DNA from: Campylobacterota bacterium
GTDB lineage: Bacteria; Campylobacterota; Campylobacteria; Campylobacterales; Nitratiruptoraceae
Direction: 5' to 3'
DNA length: 64,000 nt
Assembly: GCA_013153715.1 (NCBI GenBank)
Contig: JAADDW010000015.1
Span: 1 to 64,000 of the forward strand
Made by a program: the position numbers and the translations under genes. The notes below the pieces were generated by a model that had not been told where the DNA came from, did no database searches, and saw only the letters and a program-made list of their open reading frames with translations. Below, in pieces: positions 59,826 through 64,000 of the stretch. Numbering within the stretch: the first letter of the stretch is position 1; each line of letters starts with the position of its first letter.

Positions 59826-60776
59826 ATGGTCGATCTCATAATCATTGGCGGCGGACCGGCCGGTCTGACAGCTGGGCTCTATGCAACCCGAGGCGGTCTC
59901 AAAGATGTAATCATGTTTGAGAAGGGGATGCCCGGAGGGGCCATCACCCAGTCCAGTGAGGTAGAGAACTACCCTGGCTACTGTGAACCTGTGACCGGAA
60001 TGGAGCTCATGGAGTGCTGGCCCAAGCAGGCCATGAGGTTTGGGCTCCGCCATGAGATGAAGGAGGTGAGTCGGGTTGTGAGGGAGTGTGACGGAACCTT
60101 CACAATCCAGCTTGCCGACGGCTCCCAGGAGCGGGGAAAGGCGGTTATCGTCGCCACGGGGACAACTCCCAAGAAGGCCGGCTTCGAGGGGGAGGAGGAG
60201 TTTTTCGGACGGGGTGTCAGCACCTGTGCCACATGTGACGGCTTCTTCTACAAGGATCAGGAGGTGGCGGTCCTCGGAGGGGGGGATACAGCTCTCGAAG
60301 AGGCCCTCTATCTGGCCAAGATAGCCTCCAAGGTCTATCTGATCCATAGGAGGGAGAGTTTTAGGGCGGCTCCCAGCACAGTGGAACGGGTCAAGAAGAA
60401 CCCCAAGATAGAGCTGATCCTCAACGCCACTGTGAAGCGGGCCTATGGCGACGAGATGGGGCTCCAGGGAGTTATCATCGAGCAGGAGGGGAGAGAGATC
60501 GACCTCAAAGTTCCGGGGCTCTTCGTCTTCGTTGGGAGCATAGTCAATACCCAGGTCCTCAAGCAGGAGGACGGAGGCTATCTCTGTGAACTCAACGAGA
60601 GGGGGGAGATTGTGGTCGATCTGAAGATGAGGACCTCCGTCCCCGGACTCTACGGCTGTGGAGATGTCCGGGCCGATTCGGCTCGGCAGGTGGTCTGTGC
60701 CGCCGGAGATGGGGCCACCGCCGCAGTCGATGTGATCCACTATATTGAGAAGATAGGAGAATTGAAGCCATGCTGA
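59826..60776 (+). CDS. trxB: Thioredoxin-disulfide reductase
   Basis: LIIIGGGPAGLTAGLYATRGG...STCATCDGFFYKDQEVAVLGGGDTALEEALYL. Confidence 0.96.
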   Translation: MVDLIIIGGGPAGLTAGLYATRGGLKDVIMFEKGMPGGAITQSSEVENYPGYCEPVTGMELMECWPKQAMRFGLRHEMKEVSRVVRECDGTFTIQLADGSQERGKAVIVATGTTPKKAGFEGEEEFFGRGVSTCATCDGFFYKDQEVAVLGGGDTALEEALYLAKIASKVYLIHRRESFRAAPSTVERVKKNPKIELILNATVKRAYGDEMGLQGVIIEQEGREIDLKVPGLFVFVGSIVNTQVLKQEDGGYLCELNERGEIVVDLKMRTSVPGLYGCGDVRADSARQVVCAAGDGATAAVDVIHYIEKIGELKPC

Positions 60777-61534
60777 ATGTCGGTATCTACGGAGGGAGTG
60801 GAAGGGTTGGAACTCTCCTCATCAAAAATCTCCGAGACGATCCCGATGCCCGACCGGCCATTGTCCATGTTCTCCAAGGGATAGAGGTCGATATTCCAGG
60901 GGTGACTATCACCAACGACATCGATACCCTCATTGAGAAGAGCGATGTGATCATCGATTTCACACTCCCAGAGGGGACGGAGGCCCTGGTGGAGAGGCTC
61001 CTCCAGAAACCCAAACCCTTGGTGAGTGGGACGACAGGGCTCAATGGCCACCAACAGAACCTAATGATCGAGCTCTCCAAGGTCGCTCCGGTCCTCTACG
61101 CCACCAACATGAGTCTCGGAATTGCCATTCTCAAGAGGTTGGTGGCCATGACCAGCGAGAAGTTGAGGGATTTCGATATTGAGATTGTGGAGATGCACCA
61201 CCGCCACAAACGGGATGCCCCCAGCGGAACGGCTCTAACCCTGGCTGAGTATGCGGCCCGGGCCCGGGGATTGGATCTCAACAAGGTCCGGGTGAGTGGG
61301 AGAGATGGAAATATCGGGGAGCGGAGGAGAGATGAGATCGGAGTCTTCGCCCTGAGGGGGGGAGATATTGTGGGGCGCCACACCGTCGGATTCTACAACG
61401 ATGGGGAGTTCATAGAGCTCCACCACACCGCCACCAGCAGGGATACCTTTGCCAAAGGGGCCATTCGGGCCGCCAAGTGGGTTGTGGGGCAGGAAGCGGG
61501 ACTCTACAGTATCGATGATTGCTTGGGACTCTGA
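60770..61534 (+). CDS. dapB: 4-hydroxy-tetrahydrodipicolinate reductase
   Basis: NVGIYGGSGRVGTLL...EMHHRHKRDAPSGTALTLAE. Confidence 0.95.
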   Translation: MLNVGIYGGSGRVGTLLIKNLRDDPDARPAIVHVLQGIEVDIPGVTITNDIDTLIEKSDVIIDFTLPEGTEALVERLLQKPKPLVSGTTGLNGHQQNLMIELSKVAPVLYATNMSLGIAILKRLVAMTSEKLRDFDIEIVEMHHRHKRDAPSGTALTLAEYAARARGLDLNKVRVSGRDGNIGERRRDEIGVFALRGGDIVGRHTVGFYNDGEFIELHHTATSRDTFAKGAIRAAKWVVGQEAGLYSIDDCLGL

Positions 61535-61535
61535 T

Positions 61536-62894
61536 ATGGTCGAGATGGGTGAAAAGTGCTCCGTCGTCGGGCTCTTCAATGTTCCCGAGGCGGCGAAATT
61601 TGCCTATTTCGGACTCTTCAGCCTCCAACATCGGGGCCAGGAGGCGGCTGGAATTGCCAGCAGTGATGGGGAGAAGATCCACCTCGTCAAAGGGAGGGGG
61701 TTGGTCACCCAGGTCTTCGATGGGGAGAAGTTGGAGCTCCTCACGGGAGATAGTGCTGTTGGCCATACCCGCTACTCCACGGCAGGGGAGGATTCGGTTC
61801 TGGATGCCCAGCCCATCTTCGCCCGTTATGACCTGGGCCAGATCGCCGTGGTCCACAACGGAAATTTGACCAATGCCAAGGAGGTACGGAGGGAGCTGAT
61901 TAGGGAGGGGGCGATCTTCCAAACCTTCATGGATACGGAAAATCTGATCCACCTCATAGCCAGGAGCCAGAAGAGCCAGCTCTACGACAGAATTATTGAA
62001 GCCCTCCACAGAATTGAGGGGGCCTACTCCCTCATCTTCTTGAGTCGGAGAAAGATGTTTGCCGTCCGTGATCCCCATGGCTTCCGTCCCCTCTCCATCG
62101 GAAAGTTGAAGGAGGGGTGGGTCGTTGCCAGCGAGACCTGCGCCTTCGACCTCATCGGTGCCGAGTATGTGAGGGATGTGGTGCCCGGAGAGCTTGTGGT
62201 CTTCGAGAAGGGCAAGGAGCCCCGTTCTATCCAGGTCTTCGAGCCGACCCCCCACAAGTGTGTCTTCGAGTATATCTACTTTGCCAGGCCGGACAGCCTC
62301 ATCTACGGGAAGAGCGTCTATGAGTTGAGGAAGGCCATGGGGAGGGAGCTGGCCAAGGAGTACCCCGTCCAGGCCGATATGGTCGTTCCCGTACCCGATA
62401 GCGGAGTGGCGGCGGCCCTCGGTTATGCGGAGGCCAGTGGAATTCCCTTTGAGATGGGGATCATACGGAACCACTATGTGGGGCGGACATTTATCGAGCC
62501 GACCCAGTCCATCAGGGATCTCAAGGTGAAGATGAAACTCAACCCCATTAAGGAGGTGATCCGGGGGAAGCGGCTCATAGTCATTGACGATAGTATTGTG
62601 CGGGGGACGACCTCCAGGAAGATTGTCGGTATCCTCAAGGAGTTTGGGGCCAAGGAGGTCCATATGCGGATTTCGGCCCCCCCCACCACGGGTCCCTGTT
62701 ATTACGGAGTCGATACTCCGACCAAGGAGGAGCTCATCGCCTCCAAGATGAGTGTGGAGGAGACCAGAAGGTATATTGGAGCCGATACCTTAGCCTATCT
62801 TTCAATTGAGGGACTACTGAGGAGTGTCGGTAACGATCAAAGCTACTGTATGGCATGTTTCGATGGAGATTATCCTGTCGAAAAGAGAGAGTAA
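61536..62894 (+). CDS. purF: Amidophosphoribosyltransferase
   Basis: CSVVGLFNVPEAAKFAYFGLFSLQHRGQEAAGIA...GHTRYSTAG...IVIDDSIVRGTTSRKIV. Confidence 0.96.
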   Translation: MVEMGEKCSVVGLFNVPEAAKFAYFGLFSLQHRGQEAAGIASSDGEKIHLVKGRGLVTQVFDGEKLELLTGDSAVGHTRYSTAGEDSVLDAQPIFARYDLGQIAVVHNGNLTNAKEVRRELIREGAIFQTFMDTENLIHLIARSQKSQLYDRIIEALHRIEGAYSLIFLSRRKMFAVRDPHGFRPLSIGKLKEGWVVASETCAFDLIGAEYVRDVVPGELVVFEKGKEPRSIQVFEPTPHKCVFEYIYFARPDSLIYGKSVYELRKAMGRELAKEYPVQADMVVPVPDSGVAAALGYAEASGIPFEMGIIRNHYVGRTFIEPTQSIRDLKVKMKLNPIKEVIRGKRLIVIDDSIVRGTTSRKIVGILKEFGAKEVHMRISAPPTTGPCYYGVDTPTKEELIASKMSVEETRRYIGADTLAYLSIEGLLRSVGNDQSYCMACFDGDYPVEKRE

Positions 62895-62900
62895 AGGCCT

Positions 62901-63854
62901 TTGCCGTTGCGAGAACTATTGACATTTGGGAGGTATCTCCGGAGAAAGTTTGGGAAGCCCATCAAGAAGATCCCCCTCGGTCTCTCTGGCTTCACCTGTC
63001 CCAACATAGATGGGCGGGTGGCCCGGGGAGGGTGTACCTTCTGCGAGAATGAATCCTTCAGCCCCAATCTGGCCCGGAGCAAGCGGCTCTTCCTCAATCC
63101 TGAGAGCCCCTCCAACCCCCTCCTGGCCACCCAGCTCCAGCAGATCGAGGAGCAGTACAACAGGACCCGCCTCCACTATCGGGAGTTAGGGTATAGGGGG
63201 TTCATCGCCTACTTCCAGGCCTTTACGAACACCTATGCCCCTCTGGAGACCCTGAAGAGGCTCTACGAGCACGCCCTCCAACAGCCAGAGTGTGTCGGTA
63301 TCAGTATTGGGACCCGGAGCGACAGCATCACCGAAGAGGTTCTGGACTACCTGGTTCAGCTGGATAGGGAGTATGAGGTTTGGGTCGAGTATGGAATTCA
63401 GAGTGTCTCCGACAGAACTCTAGAGCGGATCAATCGGGGCCACGATGTGGCCAGTGTGGAGGAGTGGATCGGGAGGACCAAGGAGCGGGGGCTCAAGGTC
63501 TGTGGCCATCTCATTTTTGGTCTCCCTGGGGAAGATAGGGAGATGATGCTCTCCACCGTGGAGAAGACGGTGGAGTGGGGATGTGACGCCATCAAAATCC
63601 ACCCCCTCTATCTGGTCAAGAATACGGCCCTTGCCATCGACTATTTCAAGGGGAGGTTTACACCGATCTCCCAGGAGGAGTATATTGAGGTTCTCCTGGA
63701 GGCCCTCAAGATGGTCCCCCAGGATATGATCATTCAGAGGGTGACGGCAGGAGTAGGGGACGAGACCCTCATCGCCCCCCAATGGTGTGCCGACAAGAAC
63801 GCCCAGCTGGGGGCGATCCGTCGGGCTCTGCTGAAGGAGGGGCTCATCTACTGA
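62901..63854 (+). CDS. Radical SAM protein, TIGR01212/YhcC family
   Basis: LSGFTCPNIDGRVARGGCTFCENESFSP...SIGTRSDSITEEVLDYL. Confidence 0.9.
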   Translation: MPLRELLTFGRYLRRKFGKPIKKIPLGLSGFTCPNIDGRVARGGCTFCENESFSPNLARSKRLFLNPESPSNPLLATQLQQIEEQYNRTRLHYRELGYRGFIAYFQAFTNTYAPLETLKRLYEHALQQPECVGISIGTRSDSITEEVLDYLVQLDREYEVWVEYGIQSVSDRTLERINRGHDVASVEEWIGRTKERGLKVCGHLIFGLPGEDREMMLSTVEKTVEWGCDAIKIHPLYLVKNTALAIDYFKGRFTPISQEEYIEVLLEALKMVPQDMIIQRVTAGVGDETLIAPQWCADKNAQLGAIRRALLKEGLIY

Positions 63855-63855
63855 G

Positions 63856-64000
63856 CTACTGCTCCTCCTTCTGGGCCTGGGGCATCTTGGTCGGCTCCTT
63901 CTTCTTGTTAAACTCTTTCATGAAGGAGCTCAGCTTCTCTTTCAACTCCTCGAAAATATCCTTGGTGCTCTCCTCTCCACCTAGGATGGATTCGATCTTC
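63856..64000 (-). CDS. Partial CDS, conserved hypothetical C-terminus
   Basis: Manual translation ...KIESILGGEESTKDIFEELKEKLSSFMKEFNKKKEPTKMPQAQKEEQ-stop, open to window edge; not in ORF track. Confidence 0.55.
   Translation of the reverse strand, partial: KIESILGGEESTKDIFEELKEKLSSFMKEFNKKKEPTKMPQAQKEEQ

Overview
64-kb chromosomal window, almost entirely housekeeping, from what looks like a GC-rich Campylobacterota (epsilonproteobacterial) genome. I infer the lineage from recalled synteny with Campylobacter/Sulfurovum-type genomes: secG-frr-pyrE-RDD; mfd-folC-lptE-leuS-secF-secD-yajC-lnt; rsmE-rpmE-rsmI-rlmB-aminotransferase-hom-yraN-trxA-trxB; petABC. No search was run. No CRISPR array, tRNA, rRNA, transposase or phage module was recognised. 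The most interesting content: (1) a three-gene heme-copper nitric oxide reductase-like cluster (8587-11003). Its catalytic subunit reads D-L-I-A-D-G where cNOR has H-L-W-V-E-G, its small subunit lacks the CuA ligands, and an FNR-type palindrome lies upstream. This fits the gNOR class. (2) A tandem pair of structured-RNA-like repeats (58988-59374) directly downstream of a TATAAT box in the trxA leader, with a third diverged copy in the leader of a lipoprotein gene (16571-16709, minus). Their 3' ends resemble IS200/IS605 right-end/omegaRNA scaffolds, but no tnpA/tnpB is present. (3) A truncated CBM2+GH9 cellulase-like gene at the left edge, missed by the ORF track. (4) A monohaem-cytochrome/outer-membrane-barrel fusion (Cyc2-like architecture). 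(5) A candidate sRNA upstream of rpmE and a 33-aa membrane microprotein upstream of leuS, both unannotated in the ORF track.
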